Counted from the first letter of the stretch, positions 45,722-55,903 are shown. The stretch is DNA of 64,000 nucleotides from Hyphomonadaceae bacterium (GCA_027485145.1 JAIXRO010000078.1:1-64000); one strand, 5' to 3'. The notes: generated by a model from the sequence alone, not told the origin. Translations and numbers: made by a program.

Positions 45722-47635
45722 ATGCTTGCCCTGATGAAACGGCTGACCAACTCGGTCTTTGGCAAGCTCGTCGTGATGATTATCGTGGTCGGGATGGCGT
45801 TCTTTGGTGTGGACACCATTGTCAGCCAGATCCGCGGCGGCCTTGGTGCAAACATGGCCCAGGCAGGCTCGCGCGGCTTCGATGCGACGGACCTCGACCG
45901 GCGTGTCGAAACCGTTCTGCGAAACATGAATGCGACGTCCGAAAAACCGATCACAAAGACCGAAGCGCTCGAAAATGGCATGATCGACCAGATTTTCGAG
46001 TCCGAGTCGGCTCGCATCAACATCCTGGGCTACGGGGCGAGCCTTGGCCTGAAGCCCTCGACTGAGGCGATCCTGGCCCAAACCCGGTCGATCGAAGCGT
46101 TCCAGAACCCCCTGACCGGCGAACTGGATGGCACGATCCTGCGCCAGCGCCTGCAACAGCTGGGCTTCACGCTCAATGAGTTCGAAGAGCAGGTCGGCGA
46201 CGACCTTGCGATCCAGACGATGCAGGTCGCCGCAACTTCCGCCGTCTCGGCTCCGAAAGTCTTCTCGGACCTTCAAGTTCAATACTTCGGTGAAGCCAGA
46301 AACGTCTCGTGGTTCCTCTATGACCCGCTCAAGGACGCGCCGCCTGCCGCTCCGACCGCGGAAGAAATAAAGGCGTACTATGACGCCAATCTGGAGAAGC
46401 TGAAACAGCCGGAACGCCGCGGGATCGATCTGCTCCGCATGTCGGCCGAGGATTTCCTTGGCGAGGTCGAAGTGACCGATCAGGAAGTCGCGACAATTTA
46501 TGAAGCCACCAAGTCCGAGCGCTTTTCAGACCCGGACCAGCGAACCTATGCCGAGTTGACGTTCGATAACCGGGATGCTGCGCGCGAAGCCTTCGGACTG
46601 CTGGCGGGTGGCGGCGACCCAAGCACCGTTCGCGGCGCCGTTTCGAACCAACTCAAGACCGCACGCGCCGCAGAAGTAGCGGACGAAACGCTGCGCGATG
46701 CGATGTTTGGGGCTGGCCGGCAAAGCGGGGCGATGTACGGACCACGCGAAGTTGCTGGCCGATGGGTTGTCGCGCGCCTGATCTCGGTTCAACCCGGCCC
46801 CGTCAAACCGCTCGAAGAGGTCGCTGAAATCATCCGCGGCGAACTTGGCGGCGAGCGGGCACAGCTGGTCTTCAGCGCCAAGATGGAGCGGCTCGACGAA
46901 GTGCTGGCGGCCGGATACGACCTCGAACAGATCGCCGCGGATCTGAAGCTGCCCTTGTTCAGCTTCCTTCCGGTCGACGCCAGCGGCGCGACAGAGAACG
47001 GCCAGCGGATCGGTGCGCTCAACGAAGCGTCCGAAGCGATCGCGCAAGCCTTCCGCCTTGGCCAAGGCGAACTGACGAGCCGGTTCGACACACAGACCGG
47101 CATCGTCGTGGCATCGACGCGTGAGATCATACCTGCCTCCACGCCTGCGTTCGAAGACATCGCCGATGACGTCAAAGCCTATCTCGTTGCCGAGAAGGCG
47201 AACAGCGCCGCTCTGGAAGCGGTGAACTCGATGACAGATCGTCTGGATTCTGCTGAACTGACTCTTGAAGCGGCGGCGGCAAGTGCCGGCGCGCCGATCG
47301 AGACACTGCCTGGCGCCGTTACGCGGTCGAGCGCAAATCAAGCCGGCATTCCGGGCCCGATCCAGCAGGCCATGTTCAGCACGCCTTTGGGCAAAGTCGT
47401 CAACCTGCCGACCGGCACACCGAATGTATTCGTCGTCCTGAGAGTCGATAGCGTGGAGCGTCCAAACCCCGACTCGGTCGCCGGGATCGCGCAGGAAATC
47501 TCGGCCGCAATGTCCAACACGCTGGGTCAGGATCTCGCGCAGGCACTCCAGGCCGAGATCGCCAAAACACTCAAGGTGAGGACCAACAAAGGGTCTCTCG
47601 AGACTTACAAACGGACAATTGCGGAGCCTCAATGA
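45722..47635 (+). CDS. ppiD: PpiD-like membrane-anchored periplasmic chaperone/peptidyl-prolyl isomerase
   Basis: A 637-residue SurA_N/PpiD-type folding factor. A single N-terminal membrane helix (about 12-35, KLVVMIIVVGMAFFGVDTIV) is followed by a periplasmic SurA-like helical region, with a parvulin-like segment near residues 245-380 (RTYAELTFDN; GPREVAGRWVVARLISVQPG) and a second chaperone half. The parvulin core looks divergent, so isomerase activity is uncertain. ATG 45722 was preferred to GTG 45683 because it leaves a normal short cytoplasmic tail. The stop overlaps trpE (ATGA), a coupling seen in other alphaproteobacteria. Confidence 0.87.
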   Translation: MLALMKRLTNSVFGKLVVMIIVVGMAFFGVDTIVSQIRGGLGANMAQAGSRGFDATDLDRRVETVLRNMNATSEKPITKTEALENGMIDQIFESESARINILGYGASLGLKPSTEAILAQTRSIEAFQNPLTGELDGTILRQRLQQLGFTLNEFEEQVGDDLAIQTMQVAATSAVSAPKVFSDLQVQYFGEARNVSWFLYDPLKDAPPAAPTAEEIKAYYDANLEKLKQPERRGIDLLRMSAEDFLGEVEVTDQEVATIYEATKSERFSDPDQRTYAELTFDNRDAAREAFGLLAGGGDPSTVRGAVSNQLKTARAAEVADETLRDAMFGAGRQSGAMYGPREVAGRWVVARLISVQPGPVKPLEEVAEIIRGELGGERAQLVFSAKMERLDEVLAAGYDLEQIAADLKLPLFSFLPVDASGATENGQRIGALNEASEAIAQAFRLGQGELTSRFDTQTGIVVASTREIIPASTPAFEDIADDVKAYLVAEKANSAALEAVNSMTDRLDSAELTLEAAAASAGAPIETLPGAVTRSSANQAGIPGPIQQAMFSTPLGKVVNLPTGTPNVFVVLRVDSVERPNPDSVAGIAQEISAAMSNTLGQDLAQALQAEIAKTLKVRTNKGSLETYKRTIAEPQ

Positions 47636-49056
47636 CCGCGCGCCTGATCATCCGGCGGCGGATCGGAGATATCGAAACGCCCGTCGGCGCAATGCTCAAG
47701 CTGGGCGCGGAATTGCCGGGGAGCTTCCTGTTCGAGTCCATCGCCGGCGGTGAGCGGCTGGGCCGCTATTCATTCGTCGGGATCGAGCCGGGCCTTTGGT
47801 TCCGGGTCAGGAATGGCGTGGCAGAGACCAGCCTGTCGGCTGACTTCAAGGACGCCGTCACCGAGCCGGGTTCACCCATCGAGGCCCTGAGACGTTTTGT
47901 GGCGGCGGCCCGCGCCGAAGCACCCGTCGGTATTCCGCCGATGGCGTCCGGCGCGTTTGGCTATCTGGGCTATGACATGATCCAATATGTCGAGCCTGTG
48001 GAGATTACCAAGCCCGACGTGCTTGGCGTTCCGGAAGCCTTGCTGCTCGTGCCTCGCGTGGTCGTGATCTTCGATCATCTGTATCAGGAACTCTTGCTGG
48101 TCGGGCGACAGGAGGATGACGCGGACAATTCGATCGAGGCGCTGCTGGATGATGTGGAGCGGCGACTTGAGCGGCTCGCCTCGGTGCCGCCCAAGGACAG
48201 CTCCGCGACAAGCGTGACGCTGGTTTCGGACACGACCAAGGAACGCTATTTCGAGATCGTGGAGACCTGCCGGGATTACATCAAGGCCGGCGACATATTT
48301 CAGGTCGTGCCCAGCCAGCGCTTTTCGACGCCGTTCACACGCCAGCCCATCAGCTTCTACCGCGCGCTACGGCGACTGAACCCCTCTGCGTTCATGTTCC
48401 ACATGAATCTCGGAGACGTGTGCCTGGTCGGCTCCAGTCCCGAAATCCTGGTGCGCGTCAGGAATGGCCGCGTTGCGATCCGGCCGATCGCCGGCACTCG
48501 GCCGCGCAGCGGCGATCCGGACGAAGACGTGCGGCGAGCCGAAGACCTGGTCTCGGACCCGAAGGAACGCGCTGAACATCTGATGCTGCTCGATCTCGGA
48601 CGGAACGATGTTGGCCGGGTGGCGGCCTATGGCAGTGTGACCGTGACCGAACAGTTCGTGGTCGAGCGCTACAGCCATGTGATGCATATCGTCAGCCATG
48701 TCGAAGGCGACCTGAGAGAAGGGCTCGACGCGGTCGACGCACTCCTTGCCGGTTTCCCGGCAGGCACGGTTTCGGGCGCGCCAAAAATCCGCGCGATGCA
48801 GATCATCAACGAGCTGGAAACATCGCGCCGGGGCATTTATGGTGGCGCGGTGGGATATTTCGGCTGGAACGGCGACCTCGATACCTGCATCGCCTTGCGG
48901 ACTGCGGTGATCAAGGATGGCCAGTTGCATATTCAGGCCGGCGGCGGTGTCGTGCTCGATTCCGAGCCGCAGTATGAGTATGACGAGACGGTGCATAAAT
49001 CGGGCGCGCTCCGGCGCGCGGCGGAACTGTCGGCAGCCTACGAGTTCGATCAATGA
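47632..49056 (+). CDS. trpE: Anthranilate synthase component I
   Basis: Chorismate to anthranilate. 474 residues: the N-terminal domain has the tryptophan-feedback region FLFESIAGGERLGRYSFVG, and the C-terminal chorismate-binding domain has GDIFQVVPSQRF, LVGSSPEILVRV, RPIAGTRPRSGDPDEDVR, LLDLGRNDVGRVA and FPAGTVSGAPKIRAMQII. Start ATG 47632 overlaps ppiD; the stop overlaps trpG. No leader peptide or attenuator can exist immediately upstream because ppiD coding sequence is there. Confidence 0.97.
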   Translation: MTARLIIRRRIGDIETPVGAMLKLGAELPGSFLFESIAGGERLGRYSFVGIEPGLWFRVRNGVAETSLSADFKDAVTEPGSPIEALRRFVAAARAEAPVGIPPMASGAFGYLGYDMIQYVEPVEITKPDVLGVPEALLLVPRVVVIFDHLYQELLLVGRQEDDADNSIEALLDDVERRLERLASVPPKDSSATSVTLVSDTTKERYFEIVETCRDYIKAGDIFQVVPSQRFSTPFTRQPISFYRALRRLNPSAFMFHMNLGDVCLVGSSPEILVRVRNGRVAIRPIAGTRPRSGDPDEDVRRAEDLVSDPKERAEHLMLLDLGRNDVGRVAAYGSVTVTEQFVVERYSHVMHIVSHVEGDLREGLDAVDALLAGFPAGTVSGAPKIRAMQIINELETSRRGIYGGAVGYFGWNGDLDTCIALRTAVIKDGQLHIQAGGGVVLDSEPQYEYDETVHKSGALRRAAELSAAYEFDQ

Positions 49057-49625
49057 TTATCGTCATCGACAACTATGACAGCTTCACCTGGAACCTCGTT
49101 CACTACGTGGAGGAACTGGGAAGCCGCACGCATGTCGTGCGCAATGATGCTTTGACGGTTGAGGAGGCACTGGCACTCAAGCCCTCCGGCATTTTGCTAT
49201 CGCCAGGGCCGTGTACGCCAAACGAAGCCGGGATTTGCCTTGATCTGATAGCTGCGGCGCCTGAGTCCCTGCCGATCCTCGGCGTCTGTCTTGGCCATCA
49301 GGCGATCGGACAGGCGTTTGGTGGGGACGTGATCGGCGCACGCGAAATCCGCCACGGCAAGATATCCCGCATTTCGCATTCCGGCGGCGCGCTGTTCGAG
49401 GGCTTGCCCTCTTCGTTCTCGGTGGTGCGGTATCATTCGCTCGCCGTGAAGACGGAAACGCTACCGGACGCGCTTCGCGCTGATGCGTATACAGACGATG
49501 GAGAGATCATGGCCTTGCATCATGTCGCCCGCCCCATCTTCGGCGTGCAATTCCATCCCGAAAGCATCCTGACCGAACACGGTCATGCCCTGCTGAGAAA
49601 CTTTCTGGCCCAGATTCCGAAATGA
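49053..49625 (+). CDS. trpG: Anthranilate synthase component II (glutamine amidotransferase)
   Basis: Supplies ammonia to TrpE. 190 residues; class I amidotransferase with NYDSFTWNLVHYVEELG, the nucleophile C79 in LGVCLGHQ, and H168 and E170 in VQFHPES. Free-standing, not fused to TrpD. ATGA overlaps on both sides couple it to trpE and trpD. Confidence 0.97.
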   Translation: MIIVIDNYDSFTWNLVHYVEELGSRTHVVRNDALTVEEALALKPSGILLSPGPCTPNEAGICLDLIAAAPESLPILGVCLGHQAIGQAFGGDVIGAREIRHGKISRISHSGGALFEGLPSSFSVVRYHSLAVKTETLPDALRADAYTDDGEIMALHHVARPIFGVQFHPESILTEHGHALLRNFLAQIPK

Positions 49626-50653
49626 GCGGGAGCGGACTTTCCACGGCGCTGAAGGCGATTGCACTCGGACAGGCCCTTCCGGCTGACGTGCTGGAAAGTG
49701 CGTTTGAGGCCTTGTTGACCGGAACCGCTGCACCGGAAGAGACCGGCGCCTTCCTGATGGGTCTCGCCGTGCGCGGGGAAACAGCGGACGAGCTGATTGC
49801 CGGCGCACGCATCATGCGCGGCCATGCCCGCACCGTCGACATCGGCGGCCAGTTGCTCGACACCTGCGGCACCGGTGGCCTTCCCTGGAAGAGCCTGAAC
49901 ACTTCGACGGCGAGCGCGATCGTGATTGCAGCGGCGGGCGGACGCGTGGCCAAGCACGGCAACCGGTCGGTGCCGCCCAAGACCGGCTCTGCGGATGTTC
50001 TGGAGGCGCTGGGTGTCAACATCGAGGTCGATAACGAAACGCTGAAGCATTGCATCGAGGAGGCGAACGTCGGTTTCATGTTTGCGCGCAATCATCATAG
50101 CGCGATGCGCCATGTTGCGCCGATCCGAATGAAACTCGGGATACGGACGATCTTCAATTTGCTTGGCCCACTGACAAATCCAGCAGGCGCGCAGCATCAG
50201 ATTCTGGGTGTATTCGCGCCGGAATGGGTTCGGCCGATGGCGGACGCGCTGCACGCGCTCGGTTCGGTCCGCTCCTGGGTCGTGCATGGCCTTGACGGCG
50301 TCGATGAAATCTCGATCTCGGGTGCCACCAAAGTCTGCGAGGTGACGAGAACGGGGGTCCGCGAGTTTGTGATTGATCCTGCGACAGCCGGGCTCCCGGC
50401 CCATCCCCTTTCGACGGTCGAAGGATCGGACGTCGCTGGCAATGCGCAAGCGATCCTCGATTTGTTTGACGGCCATCAAGGGCCCTTCCGGGATATGGTT
50501 CTGCTGAATGCGGCCGCGGGCCTGCTCGTTCTGGACCGGGCGGCGGATCTCGCCGAGGGCGCGGCCATCGCAGCTCAGGCGATCGACTCCGGCAAAGCGA
50601 GAGAACATCTGGCTTTGCTCCGACGCGCCTCGCAAGGAGAGCCGCCCGAATGA
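49622..50653 (+). CDS. trpD: Anthranilate phosphoribosyltransferase
   Basis: Joins anthranilate to PRPP. 343 residues with the PRPP loop DTCGTGG (about 80-86), KHGNRSVPPKTGSADVLEAL, RNHHSAMRHVAPIR and FNLLGPLTNPAGA. The usual NRSxSSKSG segment reads NRSVPPKTG, a variation near the PRPP site. Coupled to trpG and trpC by 4-base overlaps. Confidence 0.96.
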   Translation: MSGSGLSTALKAIALGQALPADVLESAFEALLTGTAAPEETGAFLMGLAVRGETADELIAGARIMRGHARTVDIGGQLLDTCGTGGLPWKSLNTSTASAIVIAAAGGRVAKHGNRSVPPKTGSADVLEALGVNIEVDNETLKHCIEEANVGFMFARNHHSAMRHVAPIRMKLGIRTIFNLLGPLTNPAGAQHQILGVFAPEWVRPMADALHALGSVRSWVVHGLDGVDEISISGATKVCEVTRTGVREFVIDPATAGLPAHPLSTVEGSDVAGNAQAILDLFDGHQGPFRDMVLLNAAAGLLVLDRAADLAEGAAIAAQAIDSGKAREHLALLRRASQGEPPE

Positions 50654-51444
50654 CGACGGCGCTCGACCGGATCCTCGAATACAAAGCGGATGAGGTGCGC
50701 GCCCTGAGAAGGTCGCGGACATATGGTGACCTTTGCGCAGACGCCAGAGCACAGCCGCCCGCGCGCGGCTTTGCAGCCGCGCTTTCCGCTGTCGTCGCGT
50801 CCGGCAAGAATGCGCTGATCTGTGAGATCAAGCGAAAGTCTCCGAGCGCGGGAGAAATCCTGCCGGGCGCCAATGCCGCGGACATTGCCGCAGATTATCA
50901 GCGCGGCGGCGCAGCGTGTCTGTCGGTGCTGACGGACGGGCCAAGTTTCGGCGGCAACCTCGAAGACTTTGCCGCCATTCGGGCGGCCGTTTCCATTCCG
51001 ATGTTGCGCAAAGACTTCATGATTGATCCGCTTCAGATTGCCGAATCACGCGCGCATGGCGCCGACTGCGTGCTCGTCATCATGAGCGCGGTGGACGATG
51101 CCTGCGCCGCCGAGCTCACACAAACCGCCGTTGATCTTGGCATGGATGTCCTTGTTGAAACGCATGATGAAGCAGAACTGGAGCGGGCCTTGCGTTTGCC
51201 CTCCCCGCTCGTGGGCATCAACAACCGTGACCTGAAGCGGATGGTCACCGACCTCGGGACGAGTGAACGGCTTGCACCCAAAGTGACCGGCAACAGGCAC
51301 ATCATCTCCGAAAGCGGCATTTCCGATCCCGAACATATCCACCGGCTGCGGATGTTCGGTATCCGGAGGTTCCTGATCGGAGAGAGCCTGATGAAGCGGA
51401 GCGACAGGGCCGCGTTCACAAATCAATTGCGGCAGACGCTCTGA
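50650..51444 (+). CDS. trpC: Indole-3-glycerol-phosphate synthase
   Basis: Closes the indole ring. 264-residue TIM barrel with [14 protein letters not shown] (catalytic Lys), [43 protein letters not shown] and [14 protein letters not shown]. Monofunctional (no TrpF fusion). Last gene of ppiD-trpEGDC; trpF and trpBA are not in this window. lexA follows on the same strand after its own promoter. Confidence 0.97.
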   Translation: MTTALDRILEYKADEVRALRRSRTYGDLCADARAQPPARGFAAALSAVVASGKNALICEIKRKSPSAGEILPGANAADIAADYQRGGAACLSVLTDGPSFGGNLEDFAAIRAAVSIPMLRKDFMIDPLQIAESRAHGADCVLVIMSAVDDACAAELTQTAVDLGMDVLVETHDEAELERALRLPSPLVGINNRDLKRMVTDLGTSERLAPKVTGNRHIISESGISDPEHIHRLRMFGIRRFLIGESLMKRSDRAAFTNQLRQTL

Positions 51445-51490
51445 GCGGGACCGCCCGGCGCATCCGCAGCCAATTCGGCCTAAGGATGTC

Positions 51491-51529
51491 TTGACCCGAA
51501 ACGGGAACACACATAGAACACAAGTGAAC
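51491..51529 (+). promoter_or_regulatory. lexA promoter with SOS operator
   Basis: The sigma70-like promoter TTGACC (51491-51496), 17 bases, TAGAAC (51514-51519). The alphaproteobacterial LexA box GTTC-N7-GTTC is present on the reverse strand as GAAC (51505-51508), seven bases, GAAC (51516-51519), overlapping the -10. A third GAAC follows after six bases (51526-51529). This fits negative autoregulation. Confidence 0.88.
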
Positions 51530-51556
51530 ATAGAATCACACCGAAAGGTTCCCCAG

Positions 51557-52237
51557 ATGCTCACCAGCAAGCAAAAAGAGCTGCTTCTTTTCATCAATGA
51601 CCGCATTCGCGAGACCGGGGTGTCGCCCTCCTTTGATGAAATGAAAGAGGCGCTCGATCTTGCCTCGAAGTCGGGAATTCACAGGCTGATAACTGCCTTG
51701 GAGGAGCGCGGCTTCATCCGAAGGCTCGCGAACCGGGCGCGGGCGCTCGAAGTTCTCAAGCTGCCGGATTCGGCCGCCCCTTCGCCCGCCTCGCGTCAGC
51801 GCCGGGATTTCAAGCCCGCGCTTGTGGCAAATCAGATCCCGGACAATTATCGTCCGGGCATGATCGCGCTTGTCGGACGGATCGCGGCCGGATCGCCAAT
51901 CTCGGCAATCCAGCAGGACAACGGACACGTTCCAGCCCCCTCGGAAGTCTCCGACGCCGGCGACTATTTCGCGCTCGAGGTTCAAGGCGACTCCATGATC
52001 CAGGCCGGAATTCTGAATGGGGACATTGTCATTCTCAAACGCACAAACAGTGCCCAGACCGGCGACATCGTCGTGGCGCTGATTGACGGCGAAGAGGCAA
52101 CGCTGAAACGGCTTCGCCGCAAGGGCGCTTCCGTGGCGCTCGAGGCTGCAAACCCGGCCTATGAGACCCGTATTTTCGGACCGGACCGCGTGGAAGTTCA
52201 AGGCCGTCTGGTCTCGCTGGTGCGCAAGTACGAATAG
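51557..52237 (+). CDS. lexA: LexA SOS repressor
   Basis: SOS regulator, 226 residues. The N-terminal winged helix-turn-helix is [20 protein letters not shown] to [20 protein letters not shown]. The autocleavage site A111-G112 lies in GRIAAGSPI, catalytic S146 in [11 protein letters not shown] and K184 in GEEATLKRL. RecA-stimulated self-cleavage is expected. ATG 51557 follows a weak ribosome site (GAAAGG); the open frame from 51491 includes the promoter and is not the start. It ends 18 bases from convergent comEC. Confidence 0.96.
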   Translation: MLTSKQKELLLFINDRIRETGVSPSFDEMKEALDLASKSGIHRLITALEERGFIRRLANRARALEVLKLPDSAAPSPASRQRRDFKPALVANQIPDNYRPGMIALVGRIAAGSPISAIQQDNGHVPAPSEVSDAGDYFALEVQGDSMIQAGILNGDIVILKRTNSAQTGDIVVALIDGEEATLKRLRRKGASVALEAANPAYETRIFGPDRVEVQGRLVSLVRKYE

Positions 52238-52255
52238 CCAGGACCACCGGGCCGG

Positions 52256-54325
52256 TTAATCGCTGTCAGCGCCCTCATGGCGAGATTCAACACTTGCTGC
52301 GCACGGCTGCCAAGGCCTGACGCCGCACGGCACGGGATGGGTCACGACAATGCCAGAACGGGTCAGGTAAGCTGTCGCGCCGCCCTTCTTCGAAATCTCT
52401 GCCCAGGTCCACGTCAGCGCGTCTGACGATCGATCCGGCAGGCAGATATTGGCTTCGCGTTTGAAGCAGACTTGCGGTTCTGCACCCGGCCGGATGTGCG
52501 TTGCGACACCCTTCGAGGCTCGAACCGAGCAGCCGGGCGGCGGGCACACTTCTGCCTCCACATCGGCAAACCGCAGCGGCGGCAGGCCATCTGCGTCCAC
52601 CAGGGCAAGCCGGGTGATGCCGTCCCTTCGGTTGGCCGCAAACAAGTCTCCCGACGGCGACCAATGCGCCAGAAACAACGGCGCGGCCCACCAGGCGGCC
52701 AGCGCCGAAATGCCGAACGCGCCGCCCAACACATAGCGTGCTGCACCTGTGGTTGCCGCGCCCGCGCCCAGTGCAAATGTCGCGAGTATCATCGCGGACG
52801 CCGGCATCAGATTCGCGGACGGCGTCACCTCGCCCTCGAAGTCCGCAAAGAAGTGGCCGATCGAGAGCACGAGCTCAAGGCTATAGCCGAAGAGTCTTAA
52901 TCCGATCTCGGACTGACCGAACGGCGCCAGAAGGAAAGCGCACGCCGCTGCGGGAGCCGACAGGAACGTGATCACCGGCGTTGCGGCCAGGTTCGCAACC
53001 AGGCCAATCGGAGAGGCGCGATCAAAGTGATAGATTGCGTAAGGCATCGTTGCCAGACCGGCGACCACCGATGTGACGATGATCGACACCCAACTGAAGG
53101 CAATCGGGCCCAGCACCGTGTCGGATCGCGACCGGCGGTTCCGCCAGACTTCGAACGCCGCAATCAAGGCGCCGGTCGCGGCAAACGACATCTGGAAGCC
53201 CGGAGACACGACGCTCTCTGGCTGAAGCAGAACGACTGCAATCATGGCAATCGCAAAAGTCCGCAGACTGATGGCTGCTCGGTCAAAGATCACGGCGCCA
53301 AAGACGATGGCCGCCATCACGAAGGATCGCTGCGTTTCAACGGCGCCGCCGGAAACGACCAGATAGGCGAGACAGGCCAGTATCGCGACGATAGCGGCCG
53401 GCTTCTGGACAGCGATCCGCAGCGCCACCGGTTCGATGAAAACCAGCGTTCGCTTTACGAGAAGAAATACGAGACCGCCGAGGATGGACAGGTGCAATCC
53501 GGAGATCGAAATGATGTGGGACAACCCGGACGCGCGAAGGGCTTCGGTATCGTCTTCGCTCATGAAACTACGATCGCCCGAAACGAGCGCAGCGGCAAAT
53601 CCGCCCGCCCGCGGCCCGGCCTGCTCGTGCACGGCGGCTGCCAGATTTCTTCGCGCGGCGCCGAGCCAGAGCTGTGCCTGCGCTCCGAGATCGCGATGTG
53701 CGCCGAGAGCCCCGCCTCGACATCGTCCCTGAACGTATCCCACAGCGCCGAGTTCGGCGAACCAGGCCTGACGCCGGAAGTCATACTCTCCGGGCATTGC
53801 GGGCCCGGGCGGCGGACGCAGCACCGACCAGCATCGCACAAACCGGCCGGGGAAAACTTCCAGCCGGCTCGTGTGTGTCAACCGCACGAACTTTGGCGTC
53901 TGTTCGGCCGCCATTCCGGCAATCGAATGTACACGGACAAGCAAGCGGACGCCGTTTCGACCGGGCTCCACGTCCTGCACCCAGCCTTCGGTCATGACCG
54001 GACCGGTTGCAGACAGAATAACAGGCGCAGCAACCTCCCGTGCGCGATGACTTGCTGCCGCCAAGCCCAAGGCTGCGCCGAGCGCAATGACGGTCAGGGT
54101 GATCGCGGTGTCCGACGTCGACCACCGCCGGGCGGCCAGCCAGATGAGCATGGATGCGCCCAGCACGCCCCAGACGTGGAGTGGATCCGGTTCAAAACGG
54201 AGCGAAAAGTAAGCCGCCGCTCCGCCACAGGTGGCGAACGCCAGCATGAGGGGTCGCGCGTCGATGCCAACCATTCCGGCGGCGCCGCGCAGCAGTCCAG
54301 ATCCGGGCAGCCCGCCCCCTTGCAC
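52256..54325 (-). CDS. comEC: ComEC/Rec2 family DNA-uptake channel, without metallo-beta-lactamase domain
   Basis: A 689-residue polytopic membrane protein. N-terminal DUF4131-like region, then the competence domain with HIISISGLHLSILGGLVFLL, GAVETQRSFVMAAIVF, LLQPESVVSPGFQMSFAATG and ASPIGLVANLAATPVITFLS. After the last helices there is a soluble tail of about 130 residues with several Cys (VCPPPGCSVRA, QVCFKREANICLPD) but no HxHxDH metallo-hydrolase motif, as in many alphaproteobacteria. It would conduct single-stranded DNA across the inner membrane. GTG 54325 has AGGA about 9 bases upstream; ATG 54274 is an alternative with no ribosome site. Divergent from gltX. Confidence 0.88.
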   Translation of the reverse strand: MQGGGLPGSGLLRGAAGMVGIDARPLMLAFATCGGAAAYFSLRFEPDPLHVWGVLGASMLIWLAARRWSTSDTAITLTVIALGAALGLAAASHRAREVAAPVILSATGPVMTEGWVQDVEPGRNGVRLLVRVHSIAGMAAEQTPKFVRLTHTSRLEVFPGRFVRCWSVLRPPPGPAMPGEYDFRRQAWFAELGAVGYVQGRCRGGALGAHRDLGAQAQLWLGAARRNLAAAVHEQAGPRAGGFAAALVSGDRSFMSEDDTEALRASGLSHIISISGLHLSILGGLVFLLVKRTLVFIEPVALRIAVQKPAAIVAILACLAYLVVSGGAVETQRSFVMAAIVFGAVIFDRAAISLRTFAIAMIAVVLLQPESVVSPGFQMSFAATGALIAAFEVWRNRRSRSDTVLGPIAFSWVSIIVTSVVAGLATMPYAIYHFDRASPIGLVANLAATPVITFLSAPAAACAFLLAPFGQSEIGLRLFGYSLELVLSIGHFFADFEGEVTPSANLMPASAMILATFALGAGAATTGAARYVLGGAFGISALAAWWAAPLFLAHWSPSGDLFAANRRDGITRLALVDADGLPPLRFADVEAEVCPPPGCSVRASKGVATHIRPGAEPQVCFKREANICLPDRSSDALTWTWAEISKKGGATAYLTRSGIVVTHPVPCGVRPWQPCAASVESRHEGADSD

Positions 54326-54396
54326 TTCGGATCATCCTCGTGTTTCTGCACCCCGTCAGCGGCGGTCGCGCCGGTTTCTCGGAGTTAGCCCTGATC

Positions 54397-55884
54397 ATGC
54401 GCGTTGTGACGCGATTTGCCCCTTCCCCAACCGGGATGCTTCACATTGGAGGGGCACGCACGGCGCTTTTCAACTACCTTTTCGCGAAAAGGCATTCCGG
54501 CCGGTTCCTGCTCAGGATCGAAGACACAGATCACGAACGCTCAACACCGGAGGCCACCGCGGCGATTCTGGATGCGATGGCGTGGCTTGGCCTCGACCCG
54601 GATGAGCCGCCGGTGATGCAATCCGCTCGCGCCCCGCGGCACGCTGACGTGGCGCGCGAGATGATCGAGCGCGGAACAGCGTTTCGCTGCTATGTCAGCG
54701 CCGACGAGCTCCAGGCGCGGCGTGATCTCGGCGAAGAGAAGCGTTTGGCGGCGCGTCAGGACGGATTGAGCGAGACCGAACGCGAGGCGCTGCTCGCTGA
54801 AGCCAATTCGTTGCTCGCACCCTTCCGGTCGCCTTGGCGAAATGGCGGAACACCGCCTTCGCCAGATGCACCTTTCACGGTTCGACTCCGGGCCCCGGAA
54901 GGCGGCGAACAGCTTGTTGAAGACGGCGTTCAGGGTCCCGTGAAGGTTCGCGCGTCGGAGATCGACGATCTCGTTCTGCTCCGCGCTGACGGATCGCCGA
55001 CTTACATGCTGGCGGTCGTGGTCGATGATCACGACATGGGGGTGACGCACGTCATTCGCGGCGACGATCACCTTCGCAACACGTTCCGCCAGATCCCAAT
55101 CTATGAAGCGATGGATTGGGACGTCCCGCACTTCTCGCATCTTCCCATGATCCACGGGAATGACGGCGCGAAGCTGTCCAAACGGCACGGCGCGCTCTCC
55201 ACGACAGCGTACCGTGACTTCGGCTATCTGCCCGAAGGCATGAAGGCCTACCTGCTGCGGCTTGGATGGAGCCACGGTGACCAGGAGATTTTCTCCGAAG
55301 CCGAAGCCATTGCGCTGTTCGATCTCGGGGGTGTCAACAAGGCCCCTGCCCGCCTCGATCTCGAAAAGCTGGGCACCGTCAACGCGCACTTCATCCGTCT
55401 TGCCGAGGACGAGCGACTGTTCGATCTGTTGACTCCCTTCCTGCAAACCGAAGGCGCGCTCGATACGGCGGCGACACACCGCATTCGCCTTGCGCTTCCG
55501 CACATGAAGGACAGGGGCTCGACCTTGGTCGAACTGGCAGAAGCGTTTCGTTTCCTGCGTTCAAATCGGCCGCTTGAGCTCAACAAGAATGCCAGAAAGG
55601 CGTTGTCCGAGGACGGTATCGCCCGGCTGTCGGGCCTGCTCGCCGAATTGTGTAAGAATGAGACTTGGACAACCGCTAGTATTTCCGAAACGATCTCGGC
55701 ATATTGCACTGCAACACAGCTCTCGATGGGCCAGGTCGGGCCACCGTTGCGGGCTGCGTTGACGGGTGGGCTTCCGGCTCCTGATCTGGCGCCGGTAATG
55801 GAGTGGCTCGGGCGCGACGAAGCGCTCGGCCGTATTGAGGACCAGATTCGGGCCGGCGCCAGGGGCGGCGCCGCGACCGGCTAA
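54397..55884 (+). CDS. gltX: Glutamyl-tRNA synthetase
   Basis: Class I synthetase, 495 residues, with HIGH as HIGG in TRFAPSPTGMLHIGGARTAL, LLRIEDTDHERSTPEA, IRGDDHLRNTFRQIPIYEAM and KMSKS as KLSKRHG. Anticodon-binding helical domain from about 330. ATG 54397 (MRVVTRFAPSPTG) is the family start; the open frame from 54340 overlaps the divergent comEC leader. gltA follows after 19 bases. Confidence 0.95.
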   Translation: MRVVTRFAPSPTGMLHIGGARTALFNYLFAKRHSGRFLLRIEDTDHERSTPEATAAILDAMAWLGLDPDEPPVMQSARAPRHADVAREMIERGTAFRCYVSADELQARRDLGEEKRLAARQDGLSETEREALLAEANSLLAPFRSPWRNGGTPPSPDAPFTVRLRAPEGGEQLVEDGVQGPVKVRASEIDDLVLLRADGSPTYMLAVVVDDHDMGVTHVIRGDDHLRNTFRQIPIYEAMDWDVPHFSHLPMIHGNDGAKLSKRHGALSTTAYRDFGYLPEGMKAYLLRLGWSHGDQEIFSEAEAIALFDLGGVNKAPARLDLEKLGTVNAHFIRLAEDERLFDLLTPFLQTEGALDTAATHRIRLALPHMKDRGSTLVELAEAFRFLRSNRPLELNKNARKALSEDGIARLSGLLAELCKNETWTTASISETISAYCTATQLSMGQVGPPLRAALTGGLPAPDLAPVMEWLGRDEALGRIEDQIRAGARGGAATG

Positions 55885-55903
55885 CTGAACAGGAAGAGAG
55901 CTG

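Noticed and set aside
51445-51556. trp attenuator or second trp gene between trpC and lexA
   Set aside because: The segment is explained by the lexA promoter and SOS operator; no Trp-rich leader peptide.
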